A stretch of DNA of 64,000 bases from Chryseobacterium gilvum (GTDB taxonomy: Bacteria > Bacteroidota > Bacteroidia > Flavobacteriales > Weeksellaceae), in the NCBI RefSeq assembly GCF_025628965.1, contig NZ_JAOTEN010000002.1, positions 124,001 through 188,000 on the forward strand, given 5' to 3'. Below the pieces are notes generated by a model. That model saw only the letters and a list, made by a program, of their open reading frames with translations, ran no database searches and had not been told where the DNA came from. Made by a program: the position numbers and the translations under genes. Numbering within the stretch: position 1 is the stretch's first letter; each line of letters starts with the position of its first letter. This document shows positions 6,696 to 16,201 of the stretch, piece by piece.

Positions 6696-8657
6696 TTAAA
6701 ATTTCATATTCTGTATTCTCACCGCGTTTAAAATAGCCAGCAACGCAACACCCACATCTGCAAAAACGGCTTCCCACATCGTTGCAATTCCGCCTGCTCC
6801 AAGAATTAATACCACTGCTTTCACCATAAATGCCATTGTAATATTTTGCCAGACTATTTTTTTGGTCTGCTTCCCGATATTGATGGCCATCGGAATCTTT
6901 TCCGGCCGGTCATCCTGTATTACAATGTCTGCCGTTTCGATGGTAGCATCGCTACCCAAACCGCCCATTGCAATCCCTACATCGCTCAATGCAACGACAG
7001 GAGCGTCATTTACACCGTCTCCCACAAAGACAACGGTTTGGTTTTCAGCTTTTATTTCTTTTACCTTATTCACTTTATCTTCAGGCAGCAAGTCGCCATA
7101 CGCGTTTTCTATTCCCAGCTGATCTGCAACAGATTGTACCACAGAAATTTTATCGCCGCTGAGCATTGTCGTTTTTACATTCAATGCTTTTAACTGATTG
7201 ATCGTAATCTTTGCATTTTCCTTGATGCGGTCTGCAATTGAAATATAGCCTGCATATTTTTTGTCATAAGCTATAGCGATTAAAGTATCTGCTTTATTTT
7301 CAGGCTTATTTGTAACCGTTATTTTATATACATCCAGTAACTTAAAATTGCCCACCAACAGTTCCTTTCCGTTAACAATTCCTTTCAAGCCCTGCCCTGC
7401 AATTTCTTCCACATTCACTAAAGAAATAGTATGATCTGCTTGACCTGCAAATTGACGGACAGCGGTTGCAACTGGATGTGTACTTTGACTTTCCAGAGCA
7501 TTCACCAGCTTTACAATTTCAGTCTGATTAAATTCCTGATTGAAATGAACTTCCTGAACATTAAAAACACCTTCTGTCATTGTTCCGGTTTTATCCATCA
7601 CCACATGCCGAACATTCGCAAGTATATCTAAAAAATTGCTTCCTTTAATTAAAATTCCGTTTCTGCTTCCTGCGCCAATCCCTCCAAAATACCCTAACGG
7701 AATGGAAATAACCAAAGCACACGGACAGGAAATAACTAAAAATACCAAAGCTTTATACAGCCACTCTTTAAATTGGTAGTCACCGACCACAAAAAAAGGT
7801 AAGAAAGTAATCCCGATCGCAAGAAAAACCACGATAGGAGTATATATTTTTGCAAATTTTCTAATGAATAATTCGGTCGGAGCTTTTTGAGCGGTCGCAT
7901 TCTGAACCAGTTCTAAAATCCTGCTGAGTTTGCTGTCTTTGTATGCAGCAGTTACCTTTACCAGACTTACCGTGTTCAGATTAATCATTCCTGCCAAAAC
8001 AGTTTCACCTTTTATTTTACGGTCCGGTTTGCTTTCTCCGGTGAGCGCAGCCGTATTAAAAGAAGCTTTTTCAGAAATCAATTCGCCGTCAAGACCTAAT
8101 TTTTCGCCAGATTTAAGTTGAATTGTCTCACCGATATTTACTTTTTCTGCTTTTACAGTTTTGGGTATTCCGTTTTCTAAAACAGTTACTTCATCCGGAC
8201 GCTGATCGAGAAGTGATTTGATATTACTTTTGGCTCTTGTGACGGCTATTGCCTGAAAAACCTCTCCTACAGAATAAAAAAGCATTACGGCAACTCCTTC
8301 CGGATATTCCCCGATCCCAAAAGCACCTATTGTTGCAATTCCCATCAGGAAAAACTCGGAAAACACATCCCCATGAGTAATACTTTGATAAGCTTCTTTC
8401 AAAACAGGGATTCCTACGGGAATGTAAGCAATTATATACCAAACAGCCCGTATCCAGCCGGAAAACCATTCCGGTTGAAAGAAATAATCCAATCCAATTC
8501 CTGACAATAATACCAAAAAGGATATGATAGCCGGTAAAAACAACTGAACAGTCGTTTTACTTGCTGTATCATGCGAATGATCATGGGGATCATGGGTGTG
8601 ATGATCTTCTGTATGCGTGTCTTTTTTCGCGGCTTTTGTACTGCAACATTCTTCCAT
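6696..8657 (-). CDS. P1B-type heavy-metal-exporting ATPase (Zn/Cd/Pb type)
   Basis: ATP-driven export of divalent heavy-metal ions across the inner membrane. Seen: a His/Cys/Asp-rich N-terminus (residues 4-30) replacing the usual HMA domain, TGES (206-209), the CPC metal-site motif in SCPCALVISIP (311-313), phosphorylated DKTGT (Asp355), His394-Pro395 and GDGVNDAP. CPC followed by SIPLG and the terminal DVGVALLAILNAVR place it with ZntA/CadA rather than copper ATPases. It is the first gene of a five-gene minus-strand operon whose other members look copper- and oxidative-stress-related, so substrate range deserves testing. A TACGTTTG box (8704-8711, minus strand) is a likely -7 element; no regulator gene is adjacent. 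Confidence 0.93.
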   Translation of the reverse strand: MEECCSTKAAKKDTHTEDHHTHDPHDHSHDTASKTTVQLFLPAIISFLVLLSGIGLDYFFQPEWFSGWIRAVWYIIAYIPVGIPVLKEAYQSITHGDVFSEFFLMGIATIGAFGIGEYPEGVAVMLFYSVGEVFQAIAVTRAKSNIKSLLDQRPDEVTVLENGIPKTVKAEKVNIGETIQLKSGEKLGLDGELISEKASFNTAALTGESKPDRKIKGETVLAGMINLNTVSLVKVTAAYKDSKLSRILELVQNATAQKAPTELFIRKFAKIYTPIVVFLAIGITFLPFFVVGDYQFKEWLYKALVFLVISCPCALVISIPLGYFGGIGAGSRNGILIKGSNFLDILANVRHVVMDKTGTMTEGVFNVQEVHFNQEFNQTEIVKLVNALESQSTHPVATAVRQFAGQADHTISLVNVEEIAGQGLKGIVNGKELLVGNFKLLDVYKITVTNKPENKADTLIAIAYDKKYAGYISIADRIKENAKITINQLKALNVKTTMLSGDKISVVQSVADQLGIENAYGDLLPEDKVNKVKEIKAENQTVVFVGDGVNDAPVVALSDVGIAMGGLGSDATIETADIVIQDDRPEKIPMAINIGKQTKKIVWQNITMAFMVKAVVLILGAGGIATMWEAVFADVGVALLAILNAVRIQNMKF

Positions 8658-8703
8658 AGCTTAATTTTAAATAAAATAACCTTCATCACGTGTAATACTA
8701 CTG

Positions 8704-8711
8704 CAAACGTA
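8704..8711 (-). promoter_or_regulatory. probable -7 box of the metal/oxidative-stress operon
   Basis: Read on the minus strand this is TACGTTTG, a full match to TAnnTTTG, 46 bases before the ATPase start. No TTG lies at the usual distance, as might be expected of an activator-dependent promoter. Confidence 0.4.
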
Positions 8712-8785
8712 ACATCTTTACATGATATTTTTAAACTTAAAATTAGAAAATTTCACATTATCTTAAAAAAACTTACATTTATACT

Positions 8786-9196
8786 ATGAAAGTTTTAATA
8801 ATAAATGGCCCTAATCTGAATCTTTTAGGCACAAGAGAGCCTGAAATTTACGGAGAGGTTTCTATGGAAGATTATCTGGAGCAATTAAAATCTGAATTTC
8901 CGTCAGTTGAACTGAAATATTATCAGTCTAATGTAGAAGGGGAACTGATTAACCGGCTTCAGGAAGATGATTTTGATGCGGTGATCATCAATCCGGGTGC
9001 ATTTACACATTATTCTTACGCCATTGCAGACTGCCTGAACAATATTAAGAAGCCGAAGGTGGAAGTTCACATCAGCAATATTTACAAAAGGGAAGAATTT
9101 CGTCAGAAATCTGTAACAGCGGCTTACACCGACGGTGTTTTATCAGGATTCGGGATAGATGGATATCGGTTAGCTTTATTAAGCTTAAAATTGTAA
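8786..9196 (+). CDS. aroQ: 3-dehydroquinate dehydratase, type II
   Basis: Third step of the shikimate pathway, dehydrating 3-dehydroquinate to 3-dehydroshikimate. The type II signature is complete: NGPNLNLLGTREPEIYG with catalytic Tyr22, NPGAFTHYSYAI (Asn69, His75) and VEVHISNIY with catalytic His95. Length 136 residues is slightly short but normal for Bacteroidota. It is divergent from the metal ATPase gene and convergent with pckA, so it appears to be transcribed alone. Confidence 0.96.
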   Translation: MKVLIINGPNLNLLGTREPEIYGEVSMEDYLEQLKSEFPSVELKYYQSNVEGELINRLQEDDFDAVIINPGAFTHYSYAIADCLNNIKKPKVEVHISNIYKREEFRQKSVTAAYTDGVLSGFGIDGYRLALLSLKL

Positions 9197-9216
9197 TAAA
9201 TCATTACAATTTGTAA

Positions 9217-9245
9217 TAAAAAAAAGCCTCATCAGATGATGAGGC
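9217..9245 (-). terminator. terminator of pckA
   Basis: Stem AGCCTCATC / GATGAGGCT with loop AGAT, followed on the minus strand by eight T residues. On the plus strand the tail is weak, so it mainly serves pckA. Confidence 0.8.
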
Positions 9246-9253
9246 TGTATATT

Positions 9254-10873
9254 TTAGTTTGTTGTCTGCTGTTGCAATTGAGGCCCTGAAGCGACCAGTT
9301 TTTTAGCTTCATCAGAATCACAATACTGCTCAAAGTTTTTGATATATTTTGCAGCAAGATCTTTTGCTTTTTCTTCCCATTCAGAAACATCATTATAGGT
9401 ATCTCTCGGATCTAAAATTCCTTCAGAAACATTCGGTAACGAAGCAGGGATTTCCAGATTCATCACCGGGATTGTGGTTTTCTCTGCTTTTTCAATAGAA
9501 CCGTCGATGATTGCATCAATAATAGCTCTTGTATCTTTTAGCGAAATTCTTTTGCCTGTTCCGTTCCAGCCTGTGTTTACAAGATATGCTTTTGCACCGT
9601 GCTCTTTCATCTTCCCGATCAGTGTTTTAGAATACATGGTAGGATGTAATGTAAGGAAAGCCTCGCCAAATGCAGGTGAGAATGACGGTTCAGGAGCTGT
9701 AATCCCTCTTTCGGTTCCGGCCAACTTTGAAGTATACCCGCAAAGGAAATGATACTGAGCCTGATCTTCATCTAATATTGAAACCGGAGGCAAGACTCCG
9801 AAAGCATCCGCAGAAAGATAAACAATCTTGCTTGCATGACCTGCTTTTGAAGGCAAAACGATTTTATTAATATGATAAATTGGATAAGAAACTCTTGTAT
9901 TTTCAGTGATAGAACCGTCTGTATAATCAGCAATTCCGTCATGTACCACTACGTTTTCAAGAAGCGCATCTCTTTTGATTGCTCTGAAAATATCCGGCTC
10001 TTTTTCTGCAGATAAGTCGATTACTTTTGCATAACATCCTCCTTCGTAATTGAAGACTCCGTTGTTATCCCAACCGTGCTCATCATCACCGATTAAATAT
10101 CGTTTAGGATCTGCAGATAAAGTTGTTTTCCCCGTACCGGAAAGCCCAAAGAATAAGGCAACATCTCCTTCTTCTCCTACGTTTGCAGAACAGTGCATCG
10201 ATGCCATTCCTTTTAATGGAAGATAGTAATTCATCATTGCAAACATTCCTTTTTTCATTTCACCGCCGTACCAAGTACCGCCAATGATCTGTAATTTTTC
10301 AGTAAGGTTGAACATGACGAAGTTTTCAGAATTCAGATCCTGCTCCTGCCAGTTTGGATTGGTTGTTTTTGAACCATTGATTACCGTAAAATCCGGCTCG
10401 CCAAAATTTTCTAATTCGAAATGAGAAGGACGGATGAACATATTGGTCACAAAATGCGCCTGCCAAGCTACTTCTACGATGAATCTCACCTTTAGTCTTG
10501 TATCGGTATTGGTTCCGCAGAATGTATCGACCACATAGATTTTTTTAGCTTCGGAAAGCTGATCTAGAACCAAAGTTTTACAAGATTCAAAAACTTCAGA
10601 AGTGGTAGGCAAATTTACTTTGCCATCCCAGAAAATAGTATCTTTCGTTACATCATCCTGAACAATATATCTATCTTTAGGAGAACGACCTGTGAAAATT
10701 CCTGTTTTTACAGATACGGCTCCAGATTCCGTGAGTTCAGCTTTTTCAAAACCCTTATTTTCAGGGGATACTTCAGCTTGATATAATTCTTCATACGAAG
10801 GGTTATATATTAAATCGTACTCTCCTTTAATCCCTAATTTTTGTAAATCCTGGATGATTTTAGCGTTTTTCAT
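9254..10873 (-). CDS. pckA: phosphoenolpyruvate carboxykinase (ATP)
   Basis: Converts oxaloacetate and ATP to phosphoenolpyruvate, CO2 and ADP, the entry step of gluconeogenesis, in the cytoplasm. Diagnostic motifs: RSPKDRYIV near residues 63-71, the P-loop GLSGTGKTT (243-251), the metal-binding kinase-2 motif IGDDEHGW (261-268), and an adenine-binding C-terminal region. At 539 residues it is the family's normal length. It is a single-gene unit with its own terminator; the 125 bases upstream are AT-rich without a clean promoter match. Confidence 0.97.
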   Translation of the reverse strand: MKNAKIIQDLQKLGIKGEYDLIYNPSYEELYQAEVSPENKGFEKAELTESGAVSVKTGIFTGRSPKDRYIVQDDVTKDTIFWDGKVNLPTTSEVFESCKTLVLDQLSEAKKIYVVDTFCGTNTDTRLKVRFIVEVAWQAHFVTNMFIRPSHFELENFGEPDFTVINGSKTTNPNWQEQDLNSENFVMFNLTEKLQIIGGTWYGGEMKKGMFAMMNYYLPLKGMASMHCSANVGEEGDVALFFGLSGTGKTTLSADPKRYLIGDDEHGWDNNGVFNYEGGCYAKVIDLSAEKEPDIFRAIKRDALLENVVVHDGIADYTDGSITENTRVSYPIYHINKIVLPSKAGHASKIVYLSADAFGVLPPVSILDEDQAQYHFLCGYTSKLAGTERGITAPEPSFSPAFGEAFLTLHPTMYSKTLIGKMKEHGAKAYLVNTGWNGTGKRISLKDTRAIIDAIIDGSIEKAEKTTIPVMNLEIPASLPNVSEGILDPRDTYNDVSEWEEKAKDLAAKYIKNFEQYCDSDEAKKLVASGPQLQQQTTN

Positions 10874-10998
10874 TTTACTTATATTTTCTTTTTCTTTTTC
10901 CGTTTAACATAATTAATATTAACGAATTGTTAAAGTTCGATAAATATAAACATATAAGCGAAAATGGCAAATAAAAATACAGGCTTATAAAATACTGA

Positions 10999-11904
10999 TT
11001 ACGAATTTATTAGATCCTTCCATTCAAAAACAGTAGTAAAACCTTTTCCCCAAAAATAGTCCTCAAAGCCGTTAAATTTTGCGCTCATCACAAAATCTCC
11101 GCCCCATGCGCCCAAACTTTTTACAAAAGAAGGGCAATCGGAGAAATATTTTTCCTTAACTGTCGGAATTTCAATAAAATCTGAAATTTTTTGTTCATGA
11201 AGCATCATTAGCTGTGAAAATTTTTCCAATTCATTACATAACAAAATATTTCTTGTGAGATCAGAAAATTCTTCCACTAATTTCGGAGACTTTATTTTTG
11301 ACTTATAAAGATGAATCCCTTCACGGCTATCCTGCTTTTGGTTGAGATGGATAAAAATTAAGCTGTTTTTAAATTTCGGATTAAAATTTACTTTTTCGAA
11401 AAAGATTTCGGGTTTGTTCTGAAAAAGAACTGCAGACTTGGCTTTTGCCACGGCAATATCATATCCACTTCCTCCCAAACTAACAGCATTGAGTTGGAAA
11501 GGATCAATATCTGCCCATTCTGCAAGATTATTCATTAAAGTGGAGCTGCTTCCCAAACCAAAATCAGGAGGAAACTGAAGGTTGGTTTTTAAATGATAAG
11601 AATCAGTACTTTTTAATTGAATTTCAGAAAGATGCTGAACATTTTTTAAAACTTTTACAATAAATTCTGCGCCTGAACTGATATTGGCATCTAGAATTTC
11701 CCAGTTTTTATAATCAATAACTGCTGTTAACCATGGTTTTTGCTGATGAAAAGCTTCCCAGGTAAGTATTGATTTTCCGTTATTTTGTTTTTCAAAAAAA
11801 AACTCTTGTCCTAGCTTTGTGGGTACCGCTAAGACAAGAGCTCCGTCTATGGCAAAATATTCAGAAGTCAGCATCAGCTTTCCAGGTGAAAATATCCTGC
11901 TCAT
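10999..11904 (-). CDS. GYDIA-type GHMP kinase
   Basis: GHMP-superfamily small-molecule kinase. The N-terminus SPGKLMLTSEYFAIDGA matches the mevalonate-kinase-like substrate motif and PDFGLGSSSTLMNNL is the ATP-binding glycine/serine motif; GGSGYDIAVAKAKS is the motif that names this Bacteroidota subfamily. The substrate is not known to me; mevalonate-pathway kinases are the closest relatives by pattern. The gene follows fabD by 10 bases on the same strand, so the two are probably co-transcribed, hinting at a role in lipid or isoprenoid precursor supply. That hint is weak. Confidence 0.88.
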   Translation of the reverse strand: MSRIFSPGKLMLTSEYFAIDGALVLAVPTKLGQEFFFEKQNNGKSILTWEAFHQQKPWLTAVIDYKNWEILDANISSGAEFIVKVLKNVQHLSEIQLKSTDSYHLKTNLQFPPDFGLGSSSTLMNNLAEWADIDPFQLNAVSLGGSGYDIAVAKAKSAVLFQNKPEIFFEKVNFNPKFKNSLIFIHLNQKQDSREGIHLYKSKIKSPKLVEEFSDLTRNILLCNELEKFSQLMMLHEQKISDFIEIPTVKEKYFSDCPSFVKSLGAWGGDFVMSAKFNGFEDYFWGKGFTTVFEWKDLINS

Positions 11905-11914
11905 TTGTTTTTAT

Positions 11915-12790
11915 TTAAATCGCAGAAACTGCTTCTACAGAACTGTCAATTTTTTTGATCAGTCCCTGAAGTGTTTTTCCAGGCCCCACTTCAATAAATT
12001 TAGTAGCTCCGTCTTTAATCATATTCTGAACAGACTGAGTCCATTTTACGGGACCTGTCAATTGTGCAATAAGATTATTTTTAATTTGCTCCGGATCTGT
12101 AACTGCGTTTGTTGTAATATTTTGATAAACAGGAATTGTGGCATTCCTGAATTTTGTTTTTTCTATTGCTGCAGCCAGTCTTTCCTGTGCTGGTTGCATT
12201 AACGGGGAATGGAAAGCTCCGTTTACAGGTAATAATAATGCTCTTTTAGCTCCGGCTTCTTTCAGCTTTGCACAAGCAGCTTCCACGGCTGCTGTTTCTC
12301 CTGAAATCACCAATTGTCCGGGACAGTTATAATTGGCAGGAACTACAATCCCATCAATCGTGGAGCATATTTCTTCTACTTTTGCATCTTCCAGTCCTAA
12401 AATCGCTGCCATAGAACTTGGGTTTGCATTACATGCATCCTGCATTGCTTTTGCTCTTTCGGAAACCAGCTTTAAACCATCATCAAATGATAAAACACCA
12501 TTGGCAACCAATGCTGAGAATTCTCCTAATGAATGTCCGGCAACCATTTCAGCGCCAAGACCGTTGATTGCTTTTAAAGCAGCCACCGAATGGATGAATA
12601 TAGAAGGTTGTGTAACTTCTGTTTTTTTAAGATCTTCATCTGCTCCGTTAAACATAATGGAAAGAATGTCGAACCCTAAAATTTCATTGGCAGATTCCAT
12701 AAGGTCTTTGATGTCTTTACGGGAATCGTATAATTCTTTTCCCATCCCCACAAACTGTGAACCTTGCCCAGGAAATACAAGTGCTTTCAT
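11915..12790 (-). CDS. fabD: malonyl-CoA:ACP transacylase
   Basis: Transfers malonyl groups from CoA to acyl carrier protein, supplying fatty-acid synthesis. GQGSQFVGMG (residues 8-17), the nucleophile elbow GHSLGE (Ser87), the catalytic His in GAFHSPLM near 198 and the terminal EVGPGKTLQGL are all present. Length 291 is slightly below the usual 300-310. It is the first gene of a two-gene minus-strand unit with the GHMP kinase and stands apart from other fab genes. Confidence 0.96.
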   Translation of the reverse strand: MKALVFPGQGSQFVGMGKELYDSRKDIKDLMESANEILGFDILSIMFNGADEDLKKTEVTQPSIFIHSVAALKAINGLGAEMVAGHSLGEFSALVANGVLSFDDGLKLVSERAKAMQDACNANPSSMAAILGLEDAKVEEICSTIDGIVVPANYNCPGQLVISGETAAVEAACAKLKEAGAKRALLLPVNGAFHSPLMQPAQERLAAAIEKTKFRNATIPVYQNITTNAVTDPEQIKNNLIAQLTGPVKWTQSVQNMIKDGATKFIEVGPGKTLQGLIKKIDSSVEAVSAI

Positions 12791-12844
12791 GTATTGATTT
12801 AAAATTAATATAACTCTATGATTATAAAAGTATGATACTTTTTT

Positions 12845-14566
12845 TTACGGAACTAATCTGATCACGCGGAATCCTGTATTGACATACGCTCCGTTGGTTT
12901 TTGACTTTACAAACTCAAACTTGGTAGCAAGTTGTGTTTGCACTTTATTCATCTGTTTCAGGATCTCGCCTTTTTTATTTTCTCTGGTCAACATATCATT
13001 TACGACGTCAAAACCGATAATGGCATATTTCCCCGGAGTTTTGCAGTATTTAGCTTTATACGCTGCTAAAATTTCTTTTTCGAAGCTTCCTTCTGCATTT
13101 ATTTTTCTGTCCATTAAATATACTAAATTAGCCTGGCTCAGCTCATCTACTTTTTTCTCAAAGCTTGGAACGGCATACATGCTGAATGCTCTCATTCCCT
13201 GTACTTCTTTGGAAAGTGCAATCATTCTCGTAGAAAATGCTTCGCCGATATTGTCATTATCACTTGCTAAAATCGCAATAACCGGAGCCGACTGACCGGT
13301 CATCATATTTTGGTCCAACTGAATATCTGCAGCAGAATTTACCACAATAACATTAGCATTCTTAACCGCCTTTTCAAGATTTGCCTTTAAATAATTGGCA
13401 TTTTCTTTTTTAGAATCAGCAACAATGTAAATCTTTTGATCAGAATATACCGTTTTTACCTCTTCGACCATCTTATCGGCATACGTCTGATCATTGGTTT
13501 CCACAATAATCAAATTACTGTAATTATACAGTTCCGGTGAGTTGGCAAATGGTGCTACAACAGGAATTTTCTGCGTTCTTGTAAAATCCAAAAGATCAAT
13601 TACGTTTGATTTAAAGAAAGGCCCAATAATTAAGTCTGTATTATTAGGGTTAATCTGCGTCAACGAGCTTTTAAATGAAGCTTCATTTCCGGAATCTACG
13701 ATTTTGATGTCTAGCTTTTGTCCGTTTGAAGCATTTCTTTCTATCGCCAATTTTGCACCGGTAAGAAAATCCATAGCCATGCTTCTGTATTGTGTTTCGT
13801 TGCTGCTGTATCCGAACGGAAGCATCAAAACAACACTCAGTGCATCCCCATTTTTCTTTACATACGCTGCATCAAGTTTTTTAATCTTTAAAATCATTCC
13901 CGCTTTCAACCCTCTTGATAATTCAGGATTCAAAGCAACTAATTCGTCTATGGTAATTCCAAATTTATTTACGATCGAGAAAACCGTGTCTCCCTGCTCT
14001 ACCGTGTAGGTTGCATATTCATCCTGACTGTCTGAAGTATTGTTTGAAGAAGATCTTTCGTTTCCGGAATCTATTTTAGTTTTATTATTAGCAGATTCCA
14101 CTTCAGACGTTACTTCAGCGGGTCTTGGTGCAGAGACGGGAGCCTGAGTACCTCCGTATTTTTTTATACTGTCGAGCGGTAAAGTGATCTCTTCCCCGAT
14201 TTTCATGTGCGCATCCAAATCCGGGTTAAGCTTTCTGAGCTCAGTTTCGGTAATTCTGTATTGCTTTGTAATTCCGTAAACGGTTTGTTTTGGCTGTAAA
14301 ACGATTTTTCCAGTCTGTGCTGAAGTATTTGCTGGTGTAGATTTTTTGGGCGCTGCACTCTTTTCAGATTTTACTGTCACCACATCTCCTATGGAGAGTT
14401 TGCCGTCTTTAAACTTCGGATTAAGTTTCAGTAATTCATCTACGGTTATCCCATATTTTTTAGAAATATTATAGGGATTATCACCTTTTATAACCGTGTG
14501 TGTTTTCTGGGCAGAAACTGCCAGAAACATACATAAACCAGATAGTATAAAAAACCTCTTAATCAT
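12845..14566 (-). CDS. LysM-repeat exported protein with periplasmic-binding-like domain
   Basis: Exported protein of about 573 residues. The start is set at MIKRFFILSG (ATG 14564-14566) because it opens a proper signal peptide ending VSAQ; an in-frame upstream ATG would add a non-signal extension overlapping the gene before it. Three LysM modules follow (VIKGDNPYNISKKYGI, LQPKQTVYGITKQYRI, VEQGDTVFSIVNKFGI), which bind peptidoglycan. From about residue 240 on lies a type I periplasmic-binding-protein-like fold (LSVVLMLPFGYSSNE...DLIIGPFFKSNVIDLLDFT). The protein probably senses or organises the cell wall; no catalytic motif is visible. It lies just after bshC on the same strand. Confidence 0.82.
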   Translation of the reverse strand: MIKRFFILSGLCMFLAVSAQKTHTVIKGDNPYNISKKYGITVDELLKLNPKFKDGKLSIGDVVTVKSEKSAAPKKSTPANTSAQTGKIVLQPKQTVYGITKQYRITETELRKLNPDLDAHMKIGEEITLPLDSIKKYGGTQAPVSAPRPAEVTSEVESANNKTKIDSGNERSSSNNTSDSQDEYATYTVEQGDTVFSIVNKFGITIDELVALNPELSRGLKAGMILKIKKLDAAYVKKNGDALSVVLMLPFGYSSNETQYRSMAMDFLTGAKLAIERNASNGQKLDIKIVDSGNEASFKSSLTQINPNNTDLIIGPFFKSNVIDLLDFTRTQKIPVVAPFANSPELYNYSNLIIVETNDQTYADKMVEEVKTVYSDQKIYIVADSKKENANYLKANLEKAVKNANVIVVNSAADIQLDQNMMTGQSAPVIAILASDNDNIGEAFSTRMIALSKEVQGMRAFSMYAVPSFEKKVDELSQANLVYLMDRKINAEGSFEKEILAAYKAKYCKTPGKYAIIGFDVVNDMLTRENKKGEILKQMNKVQTQLATKFEFVKSKTNGAYVNTGFRVIRLVP

Positions 14567-14603
14567 TTTTGAAAATATAAAGTACAAAAATACTTCTTTA
14601 AAA

Positions 14604-16190
14604 TTAAACCGCAACAATTATTAATTTTGATTCTTCCACCACCATCTCTTCCAGACAAACTTCGAGCCACTCGTAGCCGTAATCTGCAAAAAATACACTG
14701 AAATTATAAATTCTTTCCTGCCACGTTTTTGAAGGATGTATATCGAGGAATAAATTTTCCAGACGTTGCAGCAATTCGCGCTGCTTTATTTTCTCGGCAC
14801 GAAGAAGCCTTTTTTTCATCCTGATAAAAGATCTAAGCTGTCTTACCTCCTCTGCTTTTACTAAATTCCCAAATGACGGATCTGTGTTTTCAGCTAAAGA
14901 TTTCAGGTCTGAAAATTGTTGAATTATGAAGTTTTCTTTTTCCTGTAAAGATTTAAGAATAATACTGCTCCCTAAAATTTTAGCTTCTGTAATTTTGGTA
15001 AAGTTCTGAAAGAAATCATCTGTTTTTAAATGCAGCTTGTCTATCTTTTTCAAGGTTTTCTCTCTTAAAAAAAGCATTGAATTTCTGGGAATTAAAATCG
15101 GAAACGGAATCTCTAGCGCAGAAAAATAATCTTTCAGCTCCAGCCAGTACATAATTTCGGCATTTCCGCCAATATAAGCAAGATTAGGCAAAACTTTCTC
15201 TTGGTAAACAGGACGCATTAATGCATTCGGGCTGAATTTTTCCGGAAAACTCTCCAGTTCTTCTACAATTTCTTCTTTTGTAAATTCAATATTCTTATCA
15301 ACAATACTGTATTTTTCTCCATCAAAATCGATCCTGTCGCGGGTATCTGAAAGATAAAATAAGTTAATTGCTCTGGGATTAACCTGAACTTTTCCGTATT
15401 TTTCTGTAAGATAATCTATTTTTTGTTTAGCTATTTTTTCAAGGCTAAAATTCAAAATCTCGTCTTTAAAAATTGTTTTGACCTGATTTTTTAACGCTTG
15501 GGAATCTCCATCCAGAATCAGTAGTCCAAAATCTGAAAACAATCTGTTGACCAAAATCAGGATTGCTTCCGTCAATGTATTTCCAATTTTGTATGCTTCT
15601 TTGAGCATTAAAATCAATTCAGTCCCGAAAATGGAATCTTTATATTCTTTTTCAAATTCAGAGATGAAAAACGTATCGCTTATTTTGATTCTTCCGACTG
15701 CACCCCCGGATTTTTCATTGATCTCATAGTAATTATTTTCGGTCTTAAAATGGTTGATTTCTTCAAAATCATGATCTTCCGATGCCATCCAGTATACCGG
15801 AACAAAATTAAAATCAGGAAAATTTTCTTTAAGATAAGTGCAGGTTTTTATGGTCTGCAAAATTTTATACATGAAAAATGAAGGCCCCGAAAACAGGTTC
15901 AGCTGATGGCCGGTCGTAATCGTAAAGGTATTTATGGACTTCAGGCTCTCAATATTTTCTTTCTGTTTTGAAGAAAGCATACCATCTGAAAACTGCTGTT
16001 GAAATGTTTCCGACAATATTGCTCTTTGTTTAATGTCAAAAGAATTTTGCTTCGCATGGATCTGTTTCGCAAAATGATCCAATGAAAAAGTGCTGTTTTC
16101 GAACCCTTCAATCTGACGGTTTAAAAAGTCTTTTACAAGCTGAGGAATGCTCTCGATCTCGTTAAATGCTATTTTATTGATTGTTTTCAA
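14604..16190 (-). CDS. bshC: putative cysteine ligase BshC (bacillithiol biosynthesis)
   Basis: Adds cysteine to glucosamine-malate in the last step of bacillithiol synthesis, a low-molecular-weight thiol used by Firmicutes and many Bacteroidota. Recognised by TGHQLNLFSGPSFFMYKI (about residues 97-114), NFVPVYWMASEDHDFEEIN and PRNSMLFLREK, and by its 528-residue length, normal for the family. A helical coiled-coil-rich C-terminus follows. It lies between a putative porin gene (upstream, 11-base gap) and the LysM-protein gene, probably in one transcript. The partner genes bshA and bshB are not in this window. Confidence 0.93.
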   Translation of the reverse strand: MKTINKIAFNEIESIPQLVKDFLNRQIEGFENSTFSLDHFAKQIHAKQNSFDIKQRAILSETFQQQFSDGMLSSKQKENIESLKSINTFTITTGHQLNLFSGPSFFMYKILQTIKTCTYLKENFPDFNFVPVYWMASEDHDFEEINHFKTENNYYEINEKSGGAVGRIKISDTFFISEFEKEYKDSIFGTELILMLKEAYKIGNTLTEAILILVNRLFSDFGLLILDGDSQALKNQVKTIFKDEILNFSLEKIAKQKIDYLTEKYGKVQVNPRAINLFYLSDTRDRIDFDGEKYSIVDKNIEFTKEEIVEELESFPEKFSPNALMRPVYQEKVLPNLAYIGGNAEIMYWLELKDYFSALEIPFPILIPRNSMLFLREKTLKKIDKLHLKTDDFFQNFTKITEAKILGSSIILKSLQEKENFIIQQFSDLKSLAENTDPSFGNLVKAEEVRQLRSFIRMKKRLLRAEKIKQRELLQRLENLFLDIHPSKTWQERIYNFSVFFADYGYEWLEVCLEEMVVEESKLIIVAV

Positions 16191-16201
16191 CGTGATTAAT
16201 T

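Noticed and set aside
6846..7193. Plus-strand ORF opposite the metal ATPase
   Set aside because: Antisense shadow of conserved P-type ATPase motifs; no start context or domain.
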